NCBI GenBank assembly: GCA_902789795.1
Contig: CADAPM010000004.1
Span: 186,001 to 250,000, forward strand
Source of the DNA: an uncultured Eubacteriales bacterium
GTDB taxonomy: Bacteria > Bacillota > Clostridia > Christensenellales > Aristaeellaceae
Direction: 5' to 3'
DNA length: 64,000 nt
Position numbers and translations under genes: made by a program. Positions 8,870 through 16,781 of this stretch are shown one piece after another. The notes beneath the pieces are model-generated. The model saw only the letters and a list, made by a program, of their open reading frames with translations. It was not told the origin of the DNA and searched no databases. Each line of letters opens with the position of its first letter. The first letter of the stretch is position 1.

Positions 8870-9943
8870 ATGCAGTTTATCCTGATCGTGCTGGTCTTTT
8901 TCCTGATGGCCCTGGTCCAGGGGTGGATCGTGGCCCGGTTTGGCCTGCGCGGTTTTTCCTATCAGCGCGGCTTTTCCCGGGCGGCAGCCTTCGAGGGCGA
9001 CCGCGTGGAGTTCGTGGAGGTCATCCGCAACAGGAGCATCTTCTTCCTGCCCTGGGTCCGGGTGGAAACGCGGATCCCGGTGTCCTTCGGCTTCAGCACC
9101 CGGGAAGAGGTGGAGATCCGGGGCGGGCATTTCCATAAGAGCGTGTTCACGCTGATGCCCTTTTCCCAGGTGACCCGCCGCCACCAGGTCGTGCTGAAAA
9201 GGCGCGGGCACTATGTGCTCAAACAGGCCTCCGTGACCGTGGGCGACCTTTTGGGCCTGCGCCTGACGGCCCGGGATGTGGAGGCCCCGGCGGAGATCTA
9301 CGTCTATCCCCGGCTGCTGCCTGAGGATCAGGCGGCGTTCCCCTCTTCCAGGGCCCAGGGCGAGGTGAGCGTGCGCCGCTGGATCCAGCCGGACCCGTTC
9401 CTGGTGAACGGCATCCGCGGCTACCGCTCCGGAGACCCGGAGCGGGACATCCACTGGGCCGCCACCGCGCGGATGGGCCAGCTGCAGGTGAAGACCCATG
9501 ATTTCACCTCGGATCCGCGGCTCCTGGTCCTGGTCAACGGCCAGAAGACTGAGAGCCAGTGGGCCGGGCTCATGGATTACGAGCAGGAAAGGATCGAGCG
9601 CGCCCTCTCCCTGGCGGCGTCGATGTGCGTGTACGCGCTCCGCCGGGGCGTGGAGGCGGGCTTCGGCGCCAACATGCCTCTGGACGAAGAAACGGAATGC
9701 GCCTGCCTGCTCCCCGACCGCGGCGCGGCCTGGGAGGACACCCTGCTACGGGCGTTTGCGGCGCTGCGCATCCAGCTGCTGCGCTCGTTCCCGACGTTCC
9801 TTGAACAGCTGCCCCGGGTGTCAGGCATGGACATCGTGCTCCTCTCCTGCTATGACAGCGAGGATATCCGCAGGCAGATGGCGCAGCTGGAACGCCTGGG
9901 CAACAGCGTCACGCTGATGCTCATCCCGGAGGTGGCGGCATGA
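8870..9943 (+). CDS. DUF58-domain membrane protein
   Basis: Starts with two short hydrophobic segments (MQFILIVLVFFLMAL) and continues as a soluble DUF58 protein, the usual partner of MoxR ATPases. The family core YRSGDPERDIHWAATARMG is clear at about residue 180. It is followed by a von Willebrand A-like region. The ATG at 8870 lies one base after the MoxR stop, behind AAAAAAGG. An ATG at 8837 is in frame but inside MoxR and has no site. The 3' end overlaps the next gene by four bases. Confidence 0.88.
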   Translation: MQFILIVLVFFLMALVQGWIVARFGLRGFSYQRGFSRAAAFEGDRVEFVEVIRNRSIFFLPWVRVETRIPVSFGFSTREEVEIRGGHFHKSVFTLMPFSQVTRRHQVVLKRRGHYVLKQASVTVGDLLGLRLTARDVEAPAEIYVYPRLLPEDQAAFPSSRAQGEVSVRRWIQPDPFLVNGIRGYRSGDPERDIHWAATARMGQLQVKTHDFTSDPRLLVLVNGQKTESQWAGLMDYEQERIERALSLAASMCVYALRRGVEAGFGANMPLDEETECACLLPDRGAAWEDTLLRAFAALRIQLLRSFPTFLEQLPRVSGMDIVLLSCYDSEDIRRQMAQLERLGNSVTLMLIPEVAA

Positions 9944-11160
9944 GGAATACGGCCATCATCCGGAAAACAGTATATGCCCTCGGACTGTTCCTGCTGCCCG
10001 CGCCCCTATTTCTGCTGGCGGGGGCCGGCATGGGCATGGGGCTGGCGCTGCTTTTGCCCCTGGCGGCCGCGCTTGCACTGGGCCTGCTCACCAGCTGCCT
10101 GAAGCCCCGGCTGCGTCTGGCCGCAGTCGCGCTGAGCGCCGCGCTGTGCGTGGGCCTGGCCTGGCTGTTGACAAGGGAGGCCCCGGACCGGGGCTGGAGG
10201 ACGGCGGGCCTGGTGCTGACCTTGGCGGCGGCCCTGTGGTACCCGAAGGACGCCCGCAGGATGCTCGAAGGCGCGGCGACCTCCGTCCTGTGGGTGAGCG
10301 GACTTGGAGTGACCGCATTTGTCTGGATCGTCGGAGCGGTGGCGCCCGTGCCCCGGGCCGTCGCGATGATGGAGCGCTACGTCTGGGTCTATTGCGTGTA
10401 CATGGTCTTTGCCCTGAACATGGACTCCCTGGTGCAGGGCGTCGGGCTGGAGAAGGCGCCGTCCCGGGCGATGGTGTTCCGGAATCTGGCGGTGTCCCTC
10501 ATCTGGGCGGGGCTGTTCCTGCTGTTGACGCACATCCCCGAGCTCCTGCAGGCCTTCCGCGCCTGTGTGAACGCGGTGATCCGCGCGGTGGTTTGGCTGA
10601 TGGAAATGCTCAACAGCCTCCTCGCGGATACCGGCGGTCAAGGCGGCGTCAATGAAGAGGCCTTCGGCCCGGGTCTGGCGACGGGGGAGACGTCCTGGCT
10701 GATGCGGGCGCTGCAAACGCTGCTCCACGTCATCGCCATCGTGCTGGTGGCTGCCGTGGTCCTGCTGCTGCTCCGGGCCATCCTGCAGGCGCTCAGGGAG
10801 CTGGGGCGGAAGCTGATCCGGCACCTTCGCAAATACATGGATGCCGTCGGGGAGAGCTATGAGGATCAGGTGGAGAGCCTGCTGGATTGGGGCGAGGTGA
10901 AGCGCGCCATCGGTGAAAGGCATGCAGTGCGGCGGCAGGCCCGGGAGGAGAGGATCCCCTGGGACAGGCTGGCTCCCCGCGAGCAGGTGAGGCGCAGCTA
11001 CCGGGATTATCTGTCCCGCCATCCGGAGATCGGGCCCCAGCGCACGGCGCGCCAGTCCCTGGCGGACCCGCATCAGGCAGATATCTACGAGGCCGCCCGC
11101 TACAGCAGCCGGGAGATCACGCCGGAGGAGGCGCAGTCGGTCCGGAGCATCGGAGAATAA
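9940..11160 (+). CDS. Multi-pass membrane protein with DUF4129-like tail
   Basis: A 406-residue protein with about five to six membrane helices in the first 200 residues and one more near residue 270. It then has a soluble C-terminal segment resembling DUF4129 (REQVRRSYRDYL and DIYEAARYSSREIT). In many MoxR/DUF58 operons the third gene encodes a membrane transglutaminase with the same tail. Here the transglutaminase core (Cys-His-Asp) is absent, so the protein is probably a structural partner. Function is unknown. Confidence 0.75.
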   Translation: MRNTAIIRKTVYALGLFLLPAPLFLLAGAGMGMGLALLLPLAAALALGLLTSCLKPRLRLAAVALSAALCVGLAWLLTREAPDRGWRTAGLVLTLAAALWYPKDARRMLEGAATSVLWVSGLGVTAFVWIVGAVAPVPRAVAMMERYVWVYCVYMVFALNMDSLVQGVGLEKAPSRAMVFRNLAVSLIWAGLFLLLTHIPELLQAFRACVNAVIRAVVWLMEMLNSLLADTGGQGGVNEEAFGPGLATGETSWLMRALQTLLHVIAIVLVAAVVLLLLRAILQALRELGRKLIRHLRKYMDAVGESYEDQVESLLDWGEVKRAIGERHAVRRQAREERIPWDRLAPREQVRRSYRDYLSRHPEIGPQRTARQSLADPHQADIYEAARYSSREITPEEAQSVRSIGE

Positions 11161-11172
11161 ACAATTTTACGG

Positions 11173-11202
11173 TTGACACGGGGAAAGCGTATCCTTTATA
11201 AT
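11173..11202 (+). promoter_or_regulatory. Promoter of the ABC-F gene
   Basis: A consensus TTGACA (11173-11178) lies 18 bases from TATAAT (11197-11202). The start of the ABC-F gene is nearly 200 bases downstream, leaving a long leader. Confidence 0.8.
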
Positions 11203-11244
11203 CATTCATGTAATCTGTGAGATCTGATCGAAAGGGGCGGAAGC

Positions 11245-11320
11245 ATGCGCAAATAATCACCGATGAATGAACGCCTGTACACGCTGCCGCAGGGCAGTCT
11301 GTTTACTGCGTCCATCGGTG
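11245..11320 (+). promoter_or_regulatory. Attenuator-like leader with tiny upstream ORF
   Basis: A three-codon ORF ATG-CGC-AAA-TAA (11245-11256, Met-Arg-Lys) lies behind GGGGCGG. Its stop is directly followed by a perfect 8-bp stem CACCGATG/CATCGGTG (11258-11265 with 11313-11320), which encloses a smaller CTGCC/GGCAG hairpin. Short leader ORFs followed by mutually exclusive hairpins are known to control ABC-F and other ribosome-protection genes: a drug-stalled ribosome keeps the downstream gene on. The assignment here is inference from that arrangement, and the terminating hairpin was not identified with certainty. Confidence 0.5.
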
Positions 11321-11396
11321 GTTTCGGCGTATGACGAAGCCCTTCTTTGCTTTTTGGCTTTATCCGCCTGCCTCCCGGACGCTTTTTGGAGGATAT

Positions 11397-12905
11397 ATGT
11401 TGACAATACAACATCTGACGATCCATCATGCCCGGGATCTGCGCCCGCTGATCCGGGATTTGAGTTTCACTTTATCGGGCACGGAACGGCTGGCGGTCAT
11501 CGGGGAGGAAGGGGACGGCAAGTCGACCCTGCTGCAGGCCATCGCCTGCCCGGAAAAGCTGGAAGGCTGGGCGGAAATGACCGGAAGCATCCACCTGAAC
11601 GGGGAAAAACTGGGCTACCTGGCCCAGGAGACGCCCGACCTGGAGGGGCTGACCGCCTATGACTACTGTGCGCGGGAGGAGGTCTTCTCCCGGACGGAGC
11701 TCGGGCGGCTGGCGGAGCTGAACCGGCTCCTCAGCCTGCCCCAGGACCTCTGCTGGAGCGATACGCCCTGGCGCTGCCTGTCCGGCGGGGAGCGGGTCAA
11801 GCTGCGCCTGCTGGCCCTGATGGCGGCAGGGCCCACGATGCTGGCGCTGGACGAGCCCGGCAACGACCTGGACCTGGAAGCGCTGGAGGCGTTGGAGCGC
11901 TTCCTGCTGAACTGCCGCCTGCCGGTCCTCTACGTCTCCCACGACGAGCACCTGCTCATGCGCACCGCCACGGCGGTCTTGCACCTGGAGTCCGTCTATG
12001 ACAGGACGGAGCCGCGCTGGACCCTGGCCAACATCCCTTATGCGGAGTACGTGAAGGAACGGGCCGAAGGCCTCGACCGCCAGGAACAGCAGTGGCAGAT
12101 GGAGCGCCGGCAGCAGCGGGAGCGCCAGGCGCGGTTCGACAGGATCGAGCAGGCCGTCCGCTATGCCCAGGAGAATATCAGCCGGGGCGATCCTCACGGC
12201 GGGCGGCTGCTGAAAAAGAAAATGAAGGCGGTCAAATCCCTCGAGCACCGGTATGAGCGCGAGGCGGAGGCGGCGGTGGAGCGGCCCTATACGGAATACC
12301 GGATGGACGCGGCCTTTGAGGGCTGTGCGCCGATCCCCGCGGGCCGCACGATCCTGGACATGGACCTGCCGCTGCTGGAAGCGGGCGGTCGGATCCTGGC
12401 CAGGGACCTGCACATCCTGCTCAGGGGGTCGGAGAAGCTGTTGATCACCGGCCCCAACGGCGCGGGAAAGACCACCCTGCTGCGCCTGATCCGGGAAACG
12501 CTGGCAGAGAAAGGCGGCTTTAAGGTGGCCTACATGCCCCAGCGCTATGATGATCTGCTGCCGCCGGATCAGTCGCCGGCGGAATACCTGCATACCGACG
12601 GCACGAAGGAGCAGCTGACCCGCATCCGCACCACGCTGGGCGCCATGAAGCTCACCCAGGACGAGATCACGCATCCGATGAAGGCCCTCTCCGGCGGGCA
12701 GCGGGCCAAGGTGCTGCTGCTCAAAATGATGCTCGAAGCGCCGGATGTCCTGCTCCTGGATGAGCCCACGCGCAACCTCTCGCCCCTCTCGGCGCCTGTG
12801 ATGCGTTGCCTGATCCTGACCTTCCCCGGCGCGGCGGTGTGCGTGACCCACGACCGGCTGCTGATGGAAGCTTGGACGGGGCAGAGGCTTGAATTGGACC
12901 GGTGA
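11397..12905 (+). CDS. ABC-F family ATPase, probable antibiotic-resistance type
   Basis: A soluble protein of 502 residues with two ABC ATPase cassettes and no membrane part, the ABC-F plan. Cassette one has GEEGDGKSTLL, LSGGERVKLRLLAL and LALDEPGNDLD. Cassette two has GPNGAGKTTLL, LSGGQRAKVLLLKM and LLLDEPTRNLS. The linker between them is charged and helical (about residues 215-290), as in factors that reach into the ribosome to displace antibiotics. The ATG at 11397 follows TTGGAGG. An in-frame ATG at 11331 would add 22 residues but has no site. The antibiotic class cannot be told. Confidence 0.85.
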   Translation: MLTIQHLTIHHARDLRPLIRDLSFTLSGTERLAVIGEEGDGKSTLLQAIACPEKLEGWAEMTGSIHLNGEKLGYLAQETPDLEGLTAYDYCAREEVFSRTELGRLAELNRLLSLPQDLCWSDTPWRCLSGGERVKLRLLALMAAGPTMLALDEPGNDLDLEALEALERFLLNCRLPVLYVSHDEHLLMRTATAVLHLESVYDRTEPRWTLANIPYAEYVKERAEGLDRQEQQWQMERRQQRERQARFDRIEQAVRYAQENISRGDPHGGRLLKKKMKAVKSLEHRYEREAEAAVERPYTEYRMDAAFEGCAPIPAGRTILDMDLPLLEAGGRILARDLHILLRGSEKLLITGPNGAGKTTLLRLIRETLAEKGGFKVAYMPQRYDDLLPPDQSPAEYLHTDGTKEQLTRIRTTLGAMKLTQDEITHPMKALSGGQRAKVLLLKMMLEAPDVLLLDEPTRNLSPLSAPVMRCLILTFPGAAVCVTHDRLLMEAWTGQRLELDR

Positions 12906-12952
12906 ACAGCAGACCGTACTTGTATCAACAGCCGATCCTGCCAAATAAGCTA

Positions 12953-12980
12953 TTGAAAAATGCGGTATTGTCAGTATAAT
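12953..12980 (+). promoter_or_regulatory. Promoter of the secreted-protein cluster
   Basis: TTGAAA (12953-12958), a 16-base spacer and TATAAT (12975-12980) lie about 90 bases before the next start codon. Confidence 0.7.
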
Positions 12981-12986
12981 ATACGT

Positions 12987-13035
12987 ATCATCCCGGGATG
13001 GGCTTCATGTGATTAGCCCGCAGGATCGGGATGAT
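12987..13035 (+). promoter_or_regulatory. Long inverted repeat in the 5' leader
   Basis: ATCATCCCG (12987-12995) pairs perfectly with CGGGATGAT (13027-13035). Inside it GGGCT (13000-13004) pairs with AGCCC (13015-13019). It begins a few bases after the -10 box, so it is either an operator at the transcription start or a 5' RNA hairpin. Confidence 0.5.
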
Positions 13036-13071
13036 CGATGCAGAACGCTATTGATTCAAGGAGAATCGCTG

Positions 13072-14277
13072 ATGATACATAAACGCCTCCGGCAGGCCGT
13101 GCTGCTGGGTCTGACTGTCCTTCTTGCGCTTTTGCTGCCGCTGACCGCTGTGTCCGAAGAGTACCGGACGCTCCAGGAAGGGGATTCCGGCAGCGACGTG
13201 CTGCGCCTGAAAACCAGACTGTACGAGCTGGGCTACTTCAGGACCCTGAACCTGACGGATGATTACAGCCAGACGACGGCGGAGCGGGTCAAGCAGTACC
13301 AGAAGAAAAACGGCCTGAAGCAGACCGGCATCGCGACACCGGAGCTGCAGCAGCAGATCTTCGCCGATGAGCGCGTCGTCCGGACGGCTATGCCTGAGGC
13401 CACGTCAGCACCCGCAGCCGCCGAGGAGGACGTGGAATGGCCGGAGACGGACGAGCGCGGCCTCCTGGCCGCCGGGACCGAGCCCTTCATTTATGAGAAC
13501 ACCGAACAGGGGCTGTGGGCCTATATCAGTGATGACATCCATGTGGAGATCCGCCGGTACGAAGACCCCGCCGCTCCGATGATCTGGTTCGAGACGACCA
13601 TAGAGCTGAGCGAGCGGACCAAGCTCCGCTCCTTCATGGTGCCCGGAAAGAAAAAGAACACCTTCAAGCAGCCGGAGACGATCCTGGCCGCCTATGGCGA
13701 TGTGGTCCTGGCCTTCAGCGACGACTTTTTCGGTTACAGGACGAGGTACGAAAAGAAAAACGAAGGCATCATCATCCGGGACAGTGAGGTCATCGCGGAA
13801 TCCACCGTGAAATCCACGAGCAGAAAGTACCCGCCCCTGGAGATCCTGGCCTTGTTTGCGGACGGGTCCATGAAGACCTTTGAAAGCGACGAAAAGACGG
13901 CCAAGGAATACCTGGAGATGGGCGTGACGGATACCTACGCCTTCGGCCCGATCCTGGTGAAGGACGGCGCGCTCAGCGAAGGCCTCAGCAGCTATGAGAC
14001 CACCCTCCGCGCCCCCAGGACCGCCCTGGGCATGATCGCGCCGAGGAAATACCTGGTCCTGACGGTGACCGGCCGGCGCAAGGACAGCAAGGGCGCCTCC
14101 TTCCATTGGCTGGCGGAGAAAATGCTGGAGAAGGGCGTGACGGAAGCGATGAACCTGGACGGCGGGAATACCTGCAGCCTGATCTTCCGGGGCCAGCTCC
14201 TGAACCGCACCCCGGATGTCAAGAAGAGCGAGATCCGCTATGTTTCCGGCCTGATCGGCCTGATCGAGGAGGAATAA
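13072..14277 (+). CDS. Secreted phosphodiester glycosidase family protein with peptidoglycan-binding domain
   Basis: A signal peptide (residues 1-24, ending TAVS) is followed by a PG_binding_1 domain (LQEGDSGSDVLRLKTRLYELGYF) and a C-terminal NAGPA/phosphodiester glycosidase domain, with the family hallmarks RAPRTALGMI and TEAMNLDGGNTCSLIF. Such enzymes act outside the cell on phosphodiester-linked sugars; the substrate here is unknown. The start at 13072 follows AAGGAG and begins the hydrophobic leader directly. It is the first of three same-strand genes for exported proteins, spaced by 3 and 32 bases. Confidence 0.85.
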   Translation: MIHKRLRQAVLLGLTVLLALLLPLTAVSEEYRTLQEGDSGSDVLRLKTRLYELGYFRTLNLTDDYSQTTAERVKQYQKKNGLKQTGIATPELQQQIFADERVVRTAMPEATSAPAAAEEDVEWPETDERGLLAAGTEPFIYENTEQGLWAYISDDIHVEIRRYEDPAAPMIWFETTIELSERTKLRSFMVPGKKKNTFKQPETILAAYGDVVLAFSDDFFGYRTRYEKKNEGIIIRDSEVIAESTVKSTSRKYPPLEILALFADGSMKTFESDEKTAKEYLEMGVTDTYAFGPILVKDGALSEGLSSYETTLRAPRTALGMIAPRKYLVLTVTGRRKDSKGASFHWLAEKMLEKGVTEAMNLDGGNTCSLIFRGQLLNRTPDVKKSEIRYVSGLIGLIEEE

Positions 14278-14280
14278 ACC

Positions 14281-15966
14281 GTGTGGAAAAAGACGGCCGC
14301 ATGCGTTTGCGGACTGATCCTGCTGCTTTTGCTCATGCCCATGGCGCTGTCGGAGAGCATCACCGACCTGTGGGTCTCTTCGGACGGCGGGAAGGGCAGC
14401 GACGCCATCGCCTGGTACCGGGAAGAGAACAAAAAGTATTCTTACTATCTGTTTTTGCCCGGGAACGTTGAGCTCTCCGCCCTGAAGATCGGCTTCACGG
14501 GGGCTGAGACCATCACCGTCCAGGGCGAGAAGGTGAAGAACGGCGACAGTGCCGCCTTCCTCAAGCCGGGCGAGCAGTACACGGTCACGGCTGGGAAAAA
14601 GTACACCCTCCATGTGATGCAGGGCAGCCCCGATTATCCGGCAATCTATATCACCACGGAATCGGGCAGCCTGAAAACGATCCATAAAAACAAGGCCAAC
14701 AAAGAGGCCGGGACCATGCTGTTCGTGGCCGCGGACGGCAAAACGGAGTACGACGGTGCGCTCAAGTACATCAAAATGCGGGGCAACTCCTCCACGACCT
14801 TCAAAAAGAAGAACTACCAGGTCAAGCTGACCCAGGGGACCGACCTGGCCGGCATGGGGAAGTCCAAGACCTGGGTGCTGACCGGCAATTCCAGGGACAA
14901 GAGCCTTTTGCGCAACCAGATCACCCTGGACATGGCGGAATACGCCGGGATGAAGTACACCCCCGGCCACCTGTACGCGGAATTGTACATCAACCACGAA
15001 TACATGGGCTTTTATCTCTTCGGGGAAAAGCCGATGGTCGACGACAGTCGGGTGGACATCACGGACCTCGAAGCGAAAACGGAAAACCTCAACGATCTTG
15101 AACTGTCCGAATACGGGATGACCGGCTCAAAGACGGCCCAGCCCGGAAAGTACAAGGCGAATGCGATCCCCAACGATCCCGAAGACATCACCGGCGGCTA
15201 TCTGGTGGAGTATGAGAGCTACGCGCTGCGCTACAAGGAAAACGCCAGCGTGTACCACACCACCCGCAAGAGCACCCTGGCAATAAAAAGCCCGGAGTAC
15301 TGCTCAGAGGCGCAGATGGAGTATATCTCCAGGTATATGCAGAGCTTTGAGGACGCGATCTACGCCTCCGACGGCTTCGATCCCGCCACCGGAAAGCACT
15401 ATACTCAGCTGGTGGACCTCGATTCGCTGGTCAATAAGTACCTGATCGAGGAAGTCAGCAAGAACTATGACGGGAACACATCCAGCATGTTCTTTTACAA
15501 GGACAGCGACGCGGTGGACCCGCTCATGTACGCGGGCCCGTGCTGGGACTATGACAGCGCCTACGCGAGCTACGCCCGGGAGGACAACGCCAAGCGGGTG
15601 CTGACGGGAAAGAACCTGTGGATCGGCGACGCCAAGGGCGGCAAATACTGGTGGCCCGCGCTCTACAAGCAGCAGGACTTCTATGCGGCCATGACGGCCC
15701 GGTACAAGGACGTGTTCAGGAAAGCCGTGGATATCCTGCTGGGCGCGGCGGAAGACGAGACCGGAAAGCTGCGCTCCATCGACGCGTATGTGGAGGACAT
15801 CCGGCAGAGCGCGGAGATGAACTTCGTGCGCTGGCCCATGCTCAAGCACACCTCGGCGGTCGCCAAGACCGGATATACCTTCGACATGAACATCGACTAC
15901 CTGAAGAACTTTATCACGGAACGCAAAGCCTTCCTGGACGGGCTGTGGCTGAACGAACAGCCGTGA
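14281..15966 (+). CDS. Secreted CotH-family protein kinase-like protein
   Basis: GTG start behind GAGGAGG, signal peptide in the first 24 residues, 561 residues. The CotH domain is recognised from MRGNSSTTFKKKNYQVKL, VLTGNSRDKSLLRNQ, YAELYINHEYMGFYLFGEK and the acidic site PCWDYDSAY. CotH was first known as a spore coat kinase, and relatives are also found in secreted proteins of gut Clostridia. It follows the phosphodiester glycosidase gene by three bases. A related but divergent CotH protein is encoded convergently at 16778-18499. Confidence 0.87.
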   Translation: MWKKTAACVCGLILLLLLMPMALSESITDLWVSSDGGKGSDAIAWYREENKKYSYYLFLPGNVELSALKIGFTGAETITVQGEKVKNGDSAAFLKPGEQYTVTAGKKYTLHVMQGSPDYPAIYITTESGSLKTIHKNKANKEAGTMLFVAADGKTEYDGALKYIKMRGNSSTTFKKKNYQVKLTQGTDLAGMGKSKTWVLTGNSRDKSLLRNQITLDMAEYAGMKYTPGHLYAELYINHEYMGFYLFGEKPMVDDSRVDITDLEAKTENLNDLELSEYGMTGSKTAQPGKYKANAIPNDPEDITGGYLVEYESYALRYKENASVYHTTRKSTLAIKSPEYCSEAQMEYISRYMQSFEDAIYASDGFDPATGKHYTQLVDLDSLVNKYLIEEVSKNYDGNTSSMFFYKDSDAVDPLMYAGPCWDYDSAYASYAREDNAKRVLTGKNLWIGDAKGGKYWWPALYKQQDFYAAMTARYKDVFRKAVDILLGAAEDETGKLRSIDAYVEDIRQSAEMNFVRWPMLKHTSAVAKTGYTFDMNIDYLKNFITERKAFLDGLWLNEQP

Positions 15967-15998
15967 GCCGCCGGGAGAAGAAATAAAGGAGACCCGTT

Positions 15999-16781
15999 AT
16001 GATCAAAAAAACTGCAGCCATCGCGCTGCTTATGATCCTGTGTATGCTTTTCCTGCCCGCCCAGGCGGAAATCCGGGGATATGAGAAGGACCAGGGGTAC
16101 ATCTACCTGCAGCTGGGCGAGTACCCCTATGAGAGCGACGGCGCCGTTCAGCCGGTGCTGTGGCGGGTGCTGGATGTGCAGGACGGGCAGGCCCTGCTGC
16201 TCACCGAATACATCATCGATACGGATCAGGTCATATTCGAGACCGACCAGAAGGTGATCAAAAAGCACTCCTACCGCCGCATCAAGAGCTTTGAGGAGAG
16301 CGACCTTTTCCCCAAGCTGAGCGGGGAGTACCTGGACCGGCTCCTGGGGGAGGATCCCCTCCGCGGGGCGCTCGTGCAGCAGGAGAACGAGGCCTATATC
16401 TTCCTGCTGACGGACGAGGAGTTCATGAACCCGGAATACGGCTTCGCGAACGCGCGGTGGGCCGAGTGGCCGCGCAGGATCAGGTCTCACGAGGCCCAGG
16501 GCACCCCTTACGCCGTCAAGCAGAGGGGGCTGTATAAGGACAGAAAAAATGGCATGTCGCCCTACTGGGTGAATGCCATCAAGAACGAAAAGGATTATAA
16601 GCTGCAGATCGTCGGCTATAACGGCCACCTGAGCTACGGCGCTTATACCCGGGTCAATATCGGCCTGCGCCTGTCCCTGGAGCTGGATCTCAACAAAGTG
16701 CAGATCACCGGGGGAGAGGGCACGGAGCAGGCACCTTACACCCTCGAATACGCGGATGCCGCGCAGCAAGCCGCGGATTAA
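15999..16781 (+). CDS. Secreted protein with DUF6273-like domain
   Basis: Residues 1-23 form a signal peptide ending AQA. The mature part begins with YIYLQLGEYPYESDG and VLWRVLDVQDGQALLLTEYIID, a pattern seen in DUF6273 domains of clostridial secreted proteins, whose role is unknown. RBS AAAGGAG precedes the ATG. The stop overlaps the 3' end of the convergent CotH gene by four bases, so the two transcripts must overlap. Confidence 0.7.
   Translation: MIKKTAAIALLMILCMLFLPAQAEIRGYEKDQGYIYLQLGEYPYESDGAVQPVLWRVLDVQDGQALLLTEYIIDTDQVIFETDQKVIKKHSYRRIKSFEESDLFPKLSGEYLDRLLGEDPLRGALVQQENEAYIFLLTDEEFMNPEYGFANARWAEWPRRIRSHEAQGTPYAVKQRGLYKDRKNGMSPYWVNAIKNEKDYKLQIVGYNGHLSYGAYTRVNIGLRLSLELDLNKVQITGGEGTEQAPYTLEYADAAQQAAD

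Noticed and set aside
13405-14997. Minus-strand open frame of 530 codons opposite the secreted cluster
   Set aside because: It crosses two clear plus-strand genes with signal peptides and has the same Gly/Gln/His composition as the other shadows.
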